From: Siphonodentalium dalli
Taxonomy: Eukaryota > Mollusca > Scaphopoda > Gadilida > Siphonodentaliidae
Assembly (NCBI GenBank): GCA_032622095.1
Contig: CP136063.1
Coordinates: 280,729,426 to 280,793,425 of the forward strand
Reading direction: 5' to 3'
DNA: 64,000 nucleotides
Shown here: positions 10,501 to 19,739 of the stretch, in pieces
How the letters are laid out: the number at the start of each line of letters is the position of its first letter
Position numbering within the stretch: position 1 is the stretch's first letter
Program-made: the position numbers and the translations under genes
The notes under the pieces: model-generated
The model's input: the letters and a program-made list of their open reading frames with translations, nothing else
Databases searched by the model: none
Told to the model about the DNA's origin: nothing

Positions 10501-12717
10501 CTGATGCTAGCTGTACGTTGGAAACTTCTTTCCAAGCCATTTTCTTTCCGTACTTCATTTATTATTTTATCGCCCATCAGTTATGAGAATGACTGTACCC
10601 GGATAGTATATGTGACCGAGTGAACCATGCCATTCTCTGTAACGGCTATCAAGATGACGAGGTTGATTGCATAAGATGATTGGTCACGAATAGGACGTGG
10701 TTGTTTGAGGAAGGTAATTGAACACGAATCGCTCTGTATTATGTTAACACGCACCTTAAAAAACGCTGCGATTAATCGCACGCGCGTGTGCAATGAGAAT
10801 AGACCCTTAGCTAGCTTGCCCAGCGATCGGATTACTGACTTCGGCCGGACAATGGATTCGTCTTTAATCCCCGCCGAAGTCAGGCACGCACTCAGCTCAC
10901 TCCACGTGGATCCCTGCCTGGCCTGGAATTTACGCAGATCGGGTAGCCACGTGGAGCTTTTTCTGGAATTCCGGGTTACGCCATCACGGTCCTTTTCATG
11001 ACCCTCTGTTGGAGGTAACCCGGATGCTGGAACCCACCAGCAACAGACCACCACTGGAGGGGCGACCACCAAGAGAAAGAGAAAGAAGCCAAAGAGAAAG
11101 ACACCATCGCGCCGCCGCAGGGACGCCGACAGGAAGGCCAGGTGGATCAAGAGGAAGGCTGAGAGACGCCCAGCTACCTCCCACCTGGCACCTGAGCAAC
11201 AACAACAGCCCTCTGTCGTCGTACCTGAATCCAACAGCAGCGGAGATGACAGGAACGCCGATGTCACCCCGGCCGTCCCTGTCTCTGACTTTGTGGTGTT
11301 AATGGAGACCCTGCCACCACTGCCACCGTCTCCTGACCCGGATGCTGCGGAGGACTACAATCCAGCGACACCGAGACCTCCGGTGTCCCCCGGCAGCATC
11401 GCGGAAGAGGAGCAGGAAGCAACACCCCCTGCTCTTGTCGAAGATGAAATCCAACAATACATGAGAGAACAGAGCATTCAACATCAAAAGTACATGGACG
11501 AACAAGTAAAGTTCAGAGAAGAATCACAACGATACAGACAAGATCAAAAACAACGAGTCCAACAACTTATACAACAACAACAAAAATACCTGACATCTCC
11601 ACCATCTTCGACGGAAAAATCAAATCCGAAGAAAAGAAGGAAAAAGAAAAAATGACAAACTATTTGAAATAAAATGCTCTTTTTTTTCTTTCTTTTTTTC
11701 AATAATAATAAAAGCTAAAAATGAGGGGTTAAGGAAAGGGTCATTCGACCCTTTCGAGAATCCCGGGGTTAGCCCCCCAAACCACATACTTATATTTTGA
11801 CACACGCCATTTTTACCCCAAACCACTTAAAGGGGCATATATGAGCAATACAGACAGTAATAATAAGCTAAGGAGATATGTAGGAAAATTGTAGAAATTT
11901 GGTACACATATGTTCGCATGACCACAGTAATATTATGCGATGGGTACCTTACTACCTTTGACATCAGATGACGATAGATCTAGATGACGATCACTACTTT
12001 TAGGGAAACTAATGAATTGCATGATCAACAAAGAGTGCTTATCTGCTCAAAAGATATATGGGAAAATTGGTGCACATAGGTAACATGTCACGGGGAATGT
12101 CACTGGATAGTTGTCATTGACCTCAAATAACTTAAGAGGGTACTATTAATTTAGCAATAAAGAGCGTTTATTATCAATTTATAAGATAGACGTTCACTTT
12201 ATCCTGAGAGTGTCATGTGATAGGAGTTGTCTACCTGGTTGACTAATAATTATTTAAATAAAAGGTCGTCCGACCACAGTGTCCCCCGAAACATTGGCAA
12301 TCTCCAAGATTGGCTTTATTCGGATCAATAAATTGATCGAAGGTAAATTTATCATCTGGAAACCAAAAATTCAGAATTTTTATAAGTCAAATAAGGGGCA
12401 TAAATCGTCCCCTAATTATTCGGCGAACCCGAATTCGGACATTTCGGGATCAAACAACATCTAATAGTCGGTATCTCAAACAAACAATCAATATTGCCAA
12501 AAATAATTCCAACAAACACTAACTTGATTTGGTTAGGATTCCATTTTCAGGAAAAACATGGATTTCTATTTTTACAAGCAAAAGATACTAATAATAATAA
12601 ATTGACTTACTTATTTGTGAGGACGTTTCTAAAATATTCCGAACATTTTCATTATCTGCTGTGAAAACACTGTTGTATATTTCACTGAAGCCATGAAATG
12701 ACACAAACGCATGGTTG
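1016..12717 (-). CDS. KDZ transposase-like multi-exon gene (5' end not found)
   Basis: Eight exons join in one frame: 12611-12717, 8821-8889, 7281-7388, 6324-6548, 4838-5065, 3809-3931, 2556-2715 and 1016-1538. Every boundary inside this chain is GT-AG. The introns are phase 1 except the last, which is phase 2, and the joined length is 1543 nt, or one leading base plus 513 codons and a stop. The N-terminal part is acidic and serine-rich. A cysteine-rich block follows (HSECSEQCRSKGCERL, then NVCTEAPAAKSVFCKAHH, about residues 155-220). The C-terminal part has the hallmarks of KDZ-type proteins: YDNIC (D near 379), IDRLHLNNHK with a following cysteine (D near 412) and NTMAAEQTFYWFSRFKK (E near 444), a plausible D-D-E triad. 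Such proteins are transposases or domesticated derivatives. No inverted repeats bound the gene and its introns are full of mobile elements, which favours a resident host gene. No in-frame ATG lies in the 5'-most exon, so at least one upstream exon is missing. Confidence 0.72.
2309..2418. repeat. Tandem duplication, 55-bp unit
   Basis: Two virtually identical 55-bp units (gagcatcaaagactatcatt...ctttgatat) lie head to tail in the last intron of the KDZ-like gene. The near identity implies a recent slippage or unequal exchange. Confidence 0.85.
2556..2715 (-). CDS. Penultimate exon of the KDZ-like gene, with two competing acceptors
   Basis: It encodes VCSRIPPEHWHDSSQTT and continues to GGGHITYFDPIF. 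Two AGs lie close together. Using the first (exon start 2726) gives a 171-nt exon that shifts frame and meets a stop. Using the second, CAG at 2716-2717, gives 160 nt and keeps the frame into the terminal exon, so the second is taken as the real acceptor. Use of the upstream site would give a truncated protein. Confidence 0.7.
3352..3739. mobile_element. piggyBac-like MITE (TTAA target, CCCTTTCATGA ends)
   Basis: TTAA at 3348-3351 and 3740-3743 flank inverted ends reading CCCTTTCATGAYKGGAGC. Internally it has the recurrent palindromic motif 'gccaatgcattctcttata' in both orientations (about 3437-3500 and 3672-3700). TTAA duplication plus a CCCTTT terminus is the signature of piggyBac-type elements. 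There is no transposase, so it is non-autonomous. It sits in an intron of the KDZ-like gene. Confidence 0.75.
4600..4790 (+). repeat. Dispersed 'gccgtaactct' repeat with a gacggatgga tail
   Basis: This is the repeat type common in molluscan introns: a 'ggccgtaactctgatgaaaa' start, then a moderately conserved body, and 'gagacagacggatgga' near the end. Relatives occur at about 4140-4290, 6655-6935 and 8560-8800, the last ending in a 'caggtgagc' tail. Short open frames inside it are not genes. Confidence 0.55.
4838..5065 (-). CDS. Cysteine/histidine-rich exon of the KDZ-like gene
   Basis: The exon encodes CERLRVIDGCWK, then VKGYPLLNFPNVCTEAP, then SVFCKAHHSLLERHSIPTS. The C-H spacing (NVC...SVFCKAHH) matches the cysteine-cluster regions found next to KDZ domains, which are presumed zinc ligands. 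Acceptor and donor are both canonical (tttcttctag / GGTAATC). The intron towards 3931 contains dispersed 'gccgtaactct' repeats (about 4140-4290 and 4600-4790). Confidence 0.7.
6655..6935 (+). repeat. Dispersed 'gccataactctg' repeat
   Basis: It starts with 'gagggccataactctggcg' and has two internal similar sections, each with 'acataccaaat/acatgcctaat...ttccattcagttcaatctta'. It is intronic to the KDZ-like gene. Confidence 0.5.
7850..8300 (+). repeat. Imperfect tandem repeat built on 'gtaaaatccaagatggc'
   Basis: Units begin with 'gtaaaatccaagrnnrytgctggkggccatgtt' at about 7864, 8099 and 8251. The same family recurs at 48.4-48.96 kb, and a related motif, aagatggcggccat, is built into the large foldback at 58-62.6 kb. 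The open frame across 7888-8241 is only the repeat. Confidence 0.6.
9078..9163. mobile_element. 86-bp minimal copy of the TTAA/CCCTTTCATGA hairpin MITE
   Basis: The left end is TTAA + CCCTTTCATGACTGGAG. The right end is CACTCATGAAAGGG followed by TCAA, a one-base mutation of TTAA. It keeps one arm of the 'gccaatgcattctcttata' motif. It is the smallest member of the family in the window. Confidence 0.7.
9404..10806. mobile_element. PIF/Harbinger-like non-autonomous element, 1403 bp
   Basis: Perfect or nearly perfect terminal inverted repeats of about 46 bp begin GGGTCTATTCTCATTGCACA on both ends. TTA flanks the element on both sides (9401-9403 and 10807-10809). A 3-bp TTA duplication and GGG-type termini are features of PIF/Harbinger elements. 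No transposase or Myb-like ORF is visible inside; the interior has a purple-patch of poly-T and 'ccccctcccc' near 10150. It interrupts the 5' flank of the ORF1 copy at 10852, since sequence just outside both ends resembles the upstream sequence of the other ORF1 copy. Confidence 0.8.
10852..11655 (+). CDS. ORF1 (gag-like, basic) of a retroelement, with one in-frame stop
   Basis: The frame from ATG at 10852 to the stop at 11653-11655 is open except for a TGA at 10999-11001. The N-terminal 49 codons read MDSSLIPAEVRHALSSL and continue to LEFRVTPSRSFS, then the TGA. The rest has a lysine/arginine run (KRKRKKPKRKTPSRRRRDADRK, quoted in part), a proline-rich acidic stretch (PPLPPSPDPDAAEDY), a glutamine-rich coiled-coil-like region (QQYMREQSIQHQKYMDEQ) and a KKRRKKKK terminus. 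The product would be a basic nucleic-acid-binding protein. No RT ORF follows, so this is an orphan or a non-autonomous copy. It lies antisense within an intron of the KDZ-like gene. A 'KTPSRRRRD' motif recurs in ORF1 proteins of marine LINEs as I recall them, but the family is not certain. Confidence 0.6.
11656..12610. other. Intronic sequence without a gene; short palindromes
   Basis: AAATAAAA follows the ORF1 stop at about 11669, then poly-T. A palindrome, aaagggtcattcgacccttt, sits at about 11735-11755. Nothing RT-like or otherwise coding was found in either strand up to the exon at 12611. Confidence 0.5.
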
Positions 12718-12778
12718 CTGAAAGAGAAATGAAGAAGTATGTCAATATTATATTACCGGTAATTAAATACTTCCAACT

Positions 12779-13135
12779 GGTACTCAATCTGATCAGACGC
12801 TCCTAAATTACTATTTCTTTGGCTTCGGGGGTAAAAAATATTTGATTCGAGTCGAGGAAGGAACCCACCCATCAAAGCTCAGGGTGATTAGATATCAATT
12901 TTTGAAGTTTGGATAACTCTAAAATAAAGTGGTAATAATAGCGACTTGATTTTAGAGTTACCCATCTTCAATCGCATCTTCGTCCGTTTGACCACGTGTT
13001 TCGGGTCTACAAACAATAGAAATAGCAAACTTAAATTTTTTATATCTAATCACCCTGAGCTTTGATGGGTGGGTTCCTCGACTCGAATCAAATATATTTT
13101 ACCCCCGAAGCCAAAGAAATAGTAATTGAGTACCT
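12779..13135. mobile_element. MITE of the GGTACTCAATC family with long hairpin arms
   Basis: The ends are ggtactcaatctgatcag and attgagtacct followed by TTAA at 13136-13139. The arms (12779-12900 and 13035-13135) pair over more than 90 bp, including cttcgggggtaaaaaatat and tcaaagctcagggtgat. The left TTAA is eroded. Relatives are at 21025, 22119 and 54146. Confidence 0.75.
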
Positions 13136-13418
13136 TTAACTTCAAAGGTATTGTTATACTAATTTGTAATTAGTCACTCCAAAATACCATCATTATCTGA
13201 ATACATTTAAATACATAAAACTATATAGACCACAAAGAATACGCACATACGTGATTACCACGAAAACCAATAAACTTCTACTGGGCGAAAGTCCCGAAAC
13301 CCACATACAGGATTTAACCCACATACGGGCCCACATACTGTTTTCGGTTGGCAATCACCATGGCAGGTGAATTTTGACCCCTTCAGCGGAAGGAACACGA
13401 ACCGGGGGCAATTTAAGT

Positions 13419-14095
13419 ATATTCCTGGATCCTATTTGTTTGGAAATTAATTACATTTGTTTCAAAATGTCACATGCAGACATCTCGTATAGCGAAATTA
13501 CAGCCCCCAAACACATAATTTTCCGAAAATTTGTTGCAACTTGTCGCAATTTGGTGGTATCTACCCATATTTTTTTGGACGATTGATAGACTACGGATGA
13601 TCACCAATATATGTATTATGAGTTGTCACGTGGAGAATTCTGTCATGACAAATGGTCTGACCCAGCATTAAATTAACGCATACATTGCTATAAAATGATA
13701 TAATAGCAAGCATTTTAACGTTAGAAACAGGGCTTTGGTGGCCATATTGAATGGCGCCCTCTGTCGGTGTTGGCTAATTCCAGATGTTGGCAAAATATAC
13801 CTGGATCATTTAACTGTGGAAATAATTTATATTTGATTCAAAATGTCGCAAACATACCGTCATATAGTGAAATTACAGCCCTCAAACACATAACATTCCG
13901 AAAATAGGTTGCTATGGCAACCAGTCGCAATTTGGTGGTATGTACCCAAAATTTCTAGAAGATTCATAGACTACGGATGATCACCCATATCGTATGAGTT
14001 GTCACGCGGAGTAATCTGCTATGGCAAATGGTCTGATTCAACATTGAATAAATGCATAAATTGCTATAAAATTATATAAAAGTAAGCATTTCTGC
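13419..14095. repeat. Direct duplication of a roughly 295-bp block
   Basis: 13419-13715 and 13799-14095 align along their length (for example cacataatwttccgaaaat, cgcaatttggtggtat, tagactacggatgatcacc), with many substitutions. The copies are about 380 bp apart. There is no coding potential. Confidence 0.75.
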
Positions 14096-14383
14096 AAACA
14101 ATCTCGTCTGTGAGTAATGTTTTCTCAAAAGAATCAAGTCCCAAACGAGTTTTTTTTTTCTAATATCCAGGCTTGGATATTTCAACTCCCCCCAATCCAG
14201 CACCTACATGACAAAATCATTGTATGGTTTAATGCTTATTTTGCTTTATATAGTCATGAAACAGCGAGAAATTAAGTTTTTAGTCAGGGTTTGGGGTTGG
14301 GGGGAGATGTTCAGGTCAGGATATTTTCCCCCCCCCCATGACAAAAAAATCATCTTATGGTTGTATCGCTTGCGAAAAGAAAC

Positions 14384-14555
14384 CACTGACAGAAGGAAGA
14401 GGACATCCTGGCGAGTCCAAAAAGGCATTGTCCAGGTTATCATCAACAGGAGCAGATGTAGGAGAATCACAGAAGGCACTATTTAATTTTCGTTTTGCAG
14501 ATCGTTTGTTCTGCGGAGTTTTACAGAAGTCTCTGAATGCTTTGCGGATTGACAT
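14384..14555 (-). CDS. Possible coding exon, function unknown
   Basis: On the minus strand, ATG at 14553-14555 opens MSIRKAFRDFCKTPQNKRSA, then a lysine/arginine-rich stretch and two similar motifs, NSAFCDSP and NAFLDSP. The composition looks like real protein (basic, with a possible nuclear signal), and the frame runs into the flanking repeat array at about 14383. It lies upstream of the KDZ-like gene on the same strand and could be a 5' exon of it. It cannot be joined directly to the exon at 12611-12717, because no GT donor gives the needed phase, so another exon would have to intervene. It could equally be a relic. Confidence 0.3.
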
Positions 14556-14559
14556 ATTG

Positions 14560-15110
14560 CATTAGGTTGGCGACAAACACTATCATGTGAACTAAATTGC
14601 AATTCACAATGATTTAGAGTAAATTGACAAGTTTCTTTTAACAAGTTAACTTTAGCTTTACTATTATTTACCATTCGATGTCAGATAGATTTCAACTGAC
14701 CAATCATAACTGACAGATCTTTGGGGTTAATGGATTCATCTAATTCAACAATATTCATTCAAATCTCACATAAGGAATGCCACATAGGATTAGAAGGGGC
14801 CATATAGATAATATTTTAATCTGGTATTAAGGGATTCCACTAAATAAACAGTTATTATAATCCCCACTGCTATATGATAATTAATAATCATGGAGACAAT
14901 GGGTGTGATAGTATTAAATCTATTGTTTTTGAAAGTCAATGATAGGGCTAATAATTTAATCAGCTCTGGGGCTTCAAGTGACTAACGCCCTCTACTATGT
15001 CTGGACTCAATGACTAATCCTCACCTGTAAAGTGAGTAACTTTTTCACACATAATCAGCTTAATGATGTACGGTCTGATTTGACATATTACAAAAATTTC
15101 CTTAGTTTTC
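14560..15110. other. No gene seen
   Basis: Moderately AT-rich single-copy-looking sequence between repeat blocks. No splice-bounded coding segment could be supported. Confidence 0.45.
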
Positions 15111-16690
15111 AGCTTATTAGGTACCGGGATAACAGGATAGCTCCCCCCACCTGGATATCCCCCCCCCCTCCTCCATGTAAAAATATTATTTCACTCATTT
15201 GATATCGTTCGGTCCTGAAATGGCCAGAAAAATGTTTGGGGTGGGGGAGATCTCCCCCCCCCCCCCACCCCAAACCCTGACTCAAACAACTTTTTCTCAG
15301 AAGAAGTTAATTTCTCGCCGTGTCATGACTATATAATTATAAAGCAAAATATATCCAGGTCGGATATCTCCCCCTGCCACCCAGCACCTACATGACAAAA
15401 AAAATCATCTTATGGTTTTATCGCTTATTTTGCTTTATATATACACGACACAGCGAGAAATTAACTTCTCCACCCCCCCCCCCCCACACAAAACCCTGAC
15501 TCAAACAACTTTTTCTCGGAAGAAGGCAATTTCTCGCCGTTTCATGACTATATAAAGCAAAATAAAAACTGTAGGAGGAGTTGATTACACCATGAAGGTA
15601 CCCAATCTCATCCAAAAGGCAAAAATGTTCCAAATTTTTTAAGTCGAAAACCCCCCAAAAATATGGAAAAAATGATATTTTTCGGCGTTTCATGACTATA
15701 TAAAGCAAAATAAGCAATAAAACCATAAGATGATTTTTTTTTGTCATATAGGCGCTGAGTGGGGGGAAGATATCCTGACCTGGACATCCCCCCGCCCCAA
15801 ACCCTGACTCAAACAACTCTTTCTCAGAAGAAGTTAATTTCTCGCTGTGTCATGACTATATACATGTAATTATAAAGCAAAATAAGCAATAAAACCATAA
15901 GATGATTTTTTTTGTCATGTAGGTGCTGGGTGGGGGAGATCTCCTGACCTGGATATCCCACCCCCCCCCCCCCCCCCCCCCACTCCAAACTCTGACTCAA
16001 CTCAAACAACTTTTTCTCAGAAGAAGTTAATTACTCGCTGTTTCATGACTATATAAAGCAAAATAAGCGATAAAACCAGGGGGGGGTCGGAAAAAAATTT
16101 CAGGCACGTATGGCATTTTTTCCCTTTCGATAATTTTTTGTACCAACCCACCCCCACCGCCAAATTTTTTTCCGTTTTCGGCAGTTTTTTCCGACCATTT
16201 TTTGACACCCACCCCCCTTTTAACACTAAAACAGAGATTTGCGGGGGGAAATTCACTGTAAACAGCTGTATATGAATTTCTGTGCATACTATTTATCATG
16301 GATGTTAACATGGACATGTAAATAGGAATGAGTCATTTTGAGGTCATTCGGCCAAAAAAACATGGCTGCCAGCGGCCATCTTGGATTTCAAAATTTGCAA
16401 CAAAATACAACACGATAACTGCCTGCAGTCAGTTTACAGTTAGAATTACATTATTTCTCTCATTCAAAGTGGTTTTGAAGCCCAACTCATTGCCAAAACA
16501 TTAAAAAACAAGCAGAAAATTTTGTTTTTAGTTGCGGAAAAAATTGCTTGTTGGTGGCTTTGACCACCCACCCACCCCGGCACATATTTTTTTTCTCACC
16601 CCCCCCCCCCCCTGATAAAACCAGAAGAAGATTTTTTGTCATGTACATGTAGGTGCTGCGTTAAGGAAGATATCGAGACCTGGACATTTG

Positions 16691-17440
16691 AAAAAATTGA
16701 AATTAAATAAAACCAAATTTAAATCTCAAAAGTCATTTTTCTGCCCATTTCAGGATCAAACAATAAAATGTGTGATAAAAAAAATTTGTCACTTGGAAAA
16801 ACAAATATTTTAATAAAAAAAAAAAAAAAAAATCTCAAAAAAAAAATTCTGGCCATTTCAGGGTCAAACAATATCAAATGAGTACAATTATTTTTTAGTC
16901 ATATATGGGGGGGATATACAGGGTGGGGGGAGATGTCCTTGGTGGGAAGATGACGGGTTACACCGGTAAAAGAACAAAATTTAAATACTTGCTGTGACTA
17001 TTATTCATATGGCGCATGCTTCACAAAAATCCGCAAAAGTATCCACATTTCACAAATATAATTCTCACAAAAGCGCTTATTTATCTACAGCTGTTGGGTA
17101 AGGGTAGCCTGGACACTCATTATAAGATACAACCATTCGAATTTTTTCGAAGCAGACAATAAATGTGTTAAAAATGTACAATTTTAACACAGGGGAGTCT
17201 GCAAAATAATTCCGTATATAGGGCCGGGGTGGGTGGGTAGTTCCAGAGGCCGAAAAAATCGTGCTTGTAATTTTTTTCCAAAATGGGTTTTTTTTCAAAC
17301 AATTTACAAGTACTGACCATGTAATGTTGTTTGTAAGCATGTTAGTACCATGCTTGTTGGTATAGGGCTATATATGCAGCTATATATAGTGACTCTTTAG
17401 CCTCAGATTTAGCAACATTCTGGATTTCACAGGATCCCGG
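16691..17440. other. A-rich sequence and simple repeats, no gene
   Basis: It contains a homopolymer A run near 16816-16833, two related 'catttcagggtcaaacaata' blocks (about 16745 and 16855), and G/C-rich patches (16915-16935 and 17222-17240). No coding signal. Confidence 0.5.
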
Positions 17441-17499
17441 CCCACTTCACAGTGGACCACCGTGATAGCGTTCAGGAAACTTAACCCATGGTTGAGTTA

Positions 17500-17930
17500 T
17501 AATAATGCAAAACGTGTTTACGGATGGAACAAGGCCGGTAACTCTAGTATGCATTGATAGGCGAAACCTGTGATATGCAGTAATATGTGCATACATCCTT
17601 CCCCTATCATTGTGGTCTATCACCATACCAAACCACATCAAAATTTGACAACCGACACATAACTTATATTGCAAAAACTTTGTACGGATTGAATTTCATA
17701 AAGTCGAACAGGGGCCATAACTCTGGTAGGCATTGATGGTCACAACCCGTGATATTATGCATATTCGTTCCCCATTTCTGATCCGTCACCATGCAATAGG
17801 GCATCAAAATATGACAACCGACTCTTGAGTTATAATGCAAAATGTTTGTACAGACGGACGCACGGACGGCTGAGACGTCAACTATATACCCGCCGACTAA
17901 TATCGGGGGGGGGGGTGGTATAATAACCAT
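17500..17930 (+). repeat. Two tandem copies of the 'ataactctggtag' repeat with a cccgccgac tail
   Basis: Blocks starting near 17528 and 17708 share 'gcattgatrggyvvaaccyg', 'tatgacaaccgac' and 'aatgcaaaaykttkgtac'. The second ends with gacggacgcacggacgg and tcaactatatacccgccgac. The same tail occurs alone near 2780-2818. This is a widespread molluscan-type dispersed repeat. Confidence 0.6.
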
Positions 17931-17939
17931 ATATCTAGG

Positions 17940-19430
17940 TGTATACCTAACCAAAAACAATTCCCCTCCCCCACCCCACCTCGGTGGATAAGACTAAAGA
18001 GTTCTTTGGTCATGCACAAATAATTGTGGAACCCCCTGAGCTGTTTACCACTATTTACACTGGCCAGTGTTCTCTGTCAGACACAATGCACCCGATATAT
18101 TAAGGCTATAATGGGGTCTTGGGCAATTTGTGACATATAGTGTACCCGTACAGAAACTGCACATGTGATTTGGGTAGAAACAGGTTAGAACAGCTTAGCA
18201 TTATGTTAGTTTCGTATGTTAATCACCCCTGCTACATTAGCAGCATATTAGATCTAGTGTGCAAAATAGTTCTAACCTCATTGCTCACATTAGCTTAGCT
18301 TAGTATTCATACTGGGTATAGATTTCTCCCAGTCTGTCCATGGTGTGTCCAAACATGTAACTTAGACTAAGTTAGTGCAGGTTAGAAATTAGAAATTTAG
18401 TTCGGCCAATGCTTTCTTGACACAAATCCCCAGGCATGTATGGACCATTTAATGACTTTCACATCTGGGTTTTATCCCCAGTTCAGACCAGGACTCCTAT
18501 GCTAAAGGATTGTATGGCTCTGATAAGATCTTCCCTGGAACCTAGTATTCTGTTCAATTCACTTGGAGTTTACAATTCCCAAGTTAAAGCAGCTTGTTTT
18601 CTGTGGGACTGATAGGATAAGTTGTTCTTGTTTGGTGAATTAAAACCTCGTTGTTTTTTTCATGGCAGGGTAAGTGACTGCATGCATTTAAAATAACAGT
18701 TAAGAATTTAAGACACGAGAAAATCGTGACTTTTGTCAATTTCCTTTCCAAAATTGAACCTTAAACATTTCATAATGATAGTATTATGGGCTTTACATTG
18801 AAATTAAGGGTAAATTTATAATTATTCAGTTATTCATTCATGTATCATAATATATAGAATCTTTTGTCAGTTTTCATATCTCATTTGCACATCATGGCAG
18901 TTTTAAGGGCATATGGTCTCTTGTGTGCCTTTACTGCGTGTTCTAATATCTAATTTATCAACCAGGTAGACTACATGTATATTAAAGTTGATTTAAATTT
19001 TATTTTCAAATACTATCAATCTTATTTCTAGAATAAATAATGATGGACCATCACATCAAATAATCTAAATTCTGCTATTGTTTATGGATTCTAGTTAGTA
19101 ATTAGACAGAACAAATGTGCGAATCTATTTACAAAATGAATGAATTGTAGGAAATAAACAATTTATGGCAGTTTTCATCGAAGTGATTTTTACAGTTATT
19201 TGGAATATTCCATGAAGAGCAGTTAACATGAACATTGCAGTGTATGTGATGTATATTTTATGTATTTATATAGTTTTTAAAAGCAATACCGTAAGGTATG
19301 ATATATTGTTTGTGTGTGTTTTTTTTCACAAATTGTTACCCAGCTGGACGTATGTATAATTACTTTAAAGTTAATTTGATAACCTGCCTGCACATGTGGC
19401 ATTTTTATACATTCCTGATGTGAAATTTAC
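17940..19430. other. AT-rich, no gene; degenerate 'ttagcnnnnttag' motifs
   Basis: Around 18180-18400 many short 'gttagaac', 'gcttagcatta' and 'cacattagctta' motifs recur and are related to the palindrome at 19437 and to sequence at 19600-19740. The span 18170-19740 may be one decayed element, but the ends are not clear. Confidence 0.4.
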
Positions 19431-19436
19431 TAAATT

Positions 19437-19545
19437 AGAACTAACGTGCTAATTTGCTAACATAAAGCATATGTGCAATTTTACAGCTCTTAAGAGCTAT
19501 AAAATTGCACATATGATTTATGTTAGCAAATTTGCACGTTAGTTC
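19437..19545. repeat. Near-perfect 109-bp palindrome
   Basis: The arms read ttagaactaacgtgctaat and its complement, with catatgtgcaattt in the middle of each arm and the centre AGCTCTTAAGAGCT. Only a few mismatches separate the arms. A loop-less palindrome of this length is a hairpin or cruciform candidate. Confidence 0.9.
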
Positions 19546-19739
19546 TACGTTAGAAATTTGGTTGAGAATTTTCCAACGTATAACTAGTGTGCATATCCGC
19601 TAACCTGACCACATGTGCAATATGTTAGTTTTTAAGCTCCTCCCATCTCACTTTTGACAGTTAAATTACAACATTAGTTCTACATTAGTTCTACGTTGGC
19701 AATCAGATTAGAAATCCGCTTAGATCTAATGTGGTTTTA

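Larger units (their letters stand above)
14160..16690. repeat. Repeat array with poly-C/poly-G tracts
   Basis: Recurring blocks read 'ctcaaacaactttttctcag', 'gaagttaatttctcgctgt', 'catgactatataaagcaaaa', 'aaccataagatgattttttt' and 'gtcatgtaggtgctg'. Copies or parts start near 14205, 15290, 15480, 15660, 15800, 15990 and 16610. Between them lie homopolymer C or G runs of up to about 22 bases (15958-15980). The unit is roughly 190-250 bp, and some copies carry only part of it. Several open frames here arise from the repeat. Homopolymer length may be an assembly artefact. Confidence 0.75.

Noticed and set aside
10581-11267. 228-codon open frame on the minus strand
   Set aside because: It is the antisense of the ORF1 gene (arginine codons read backwards as serine/alanine/leucine runs) and extends into the Harbinger-like element.
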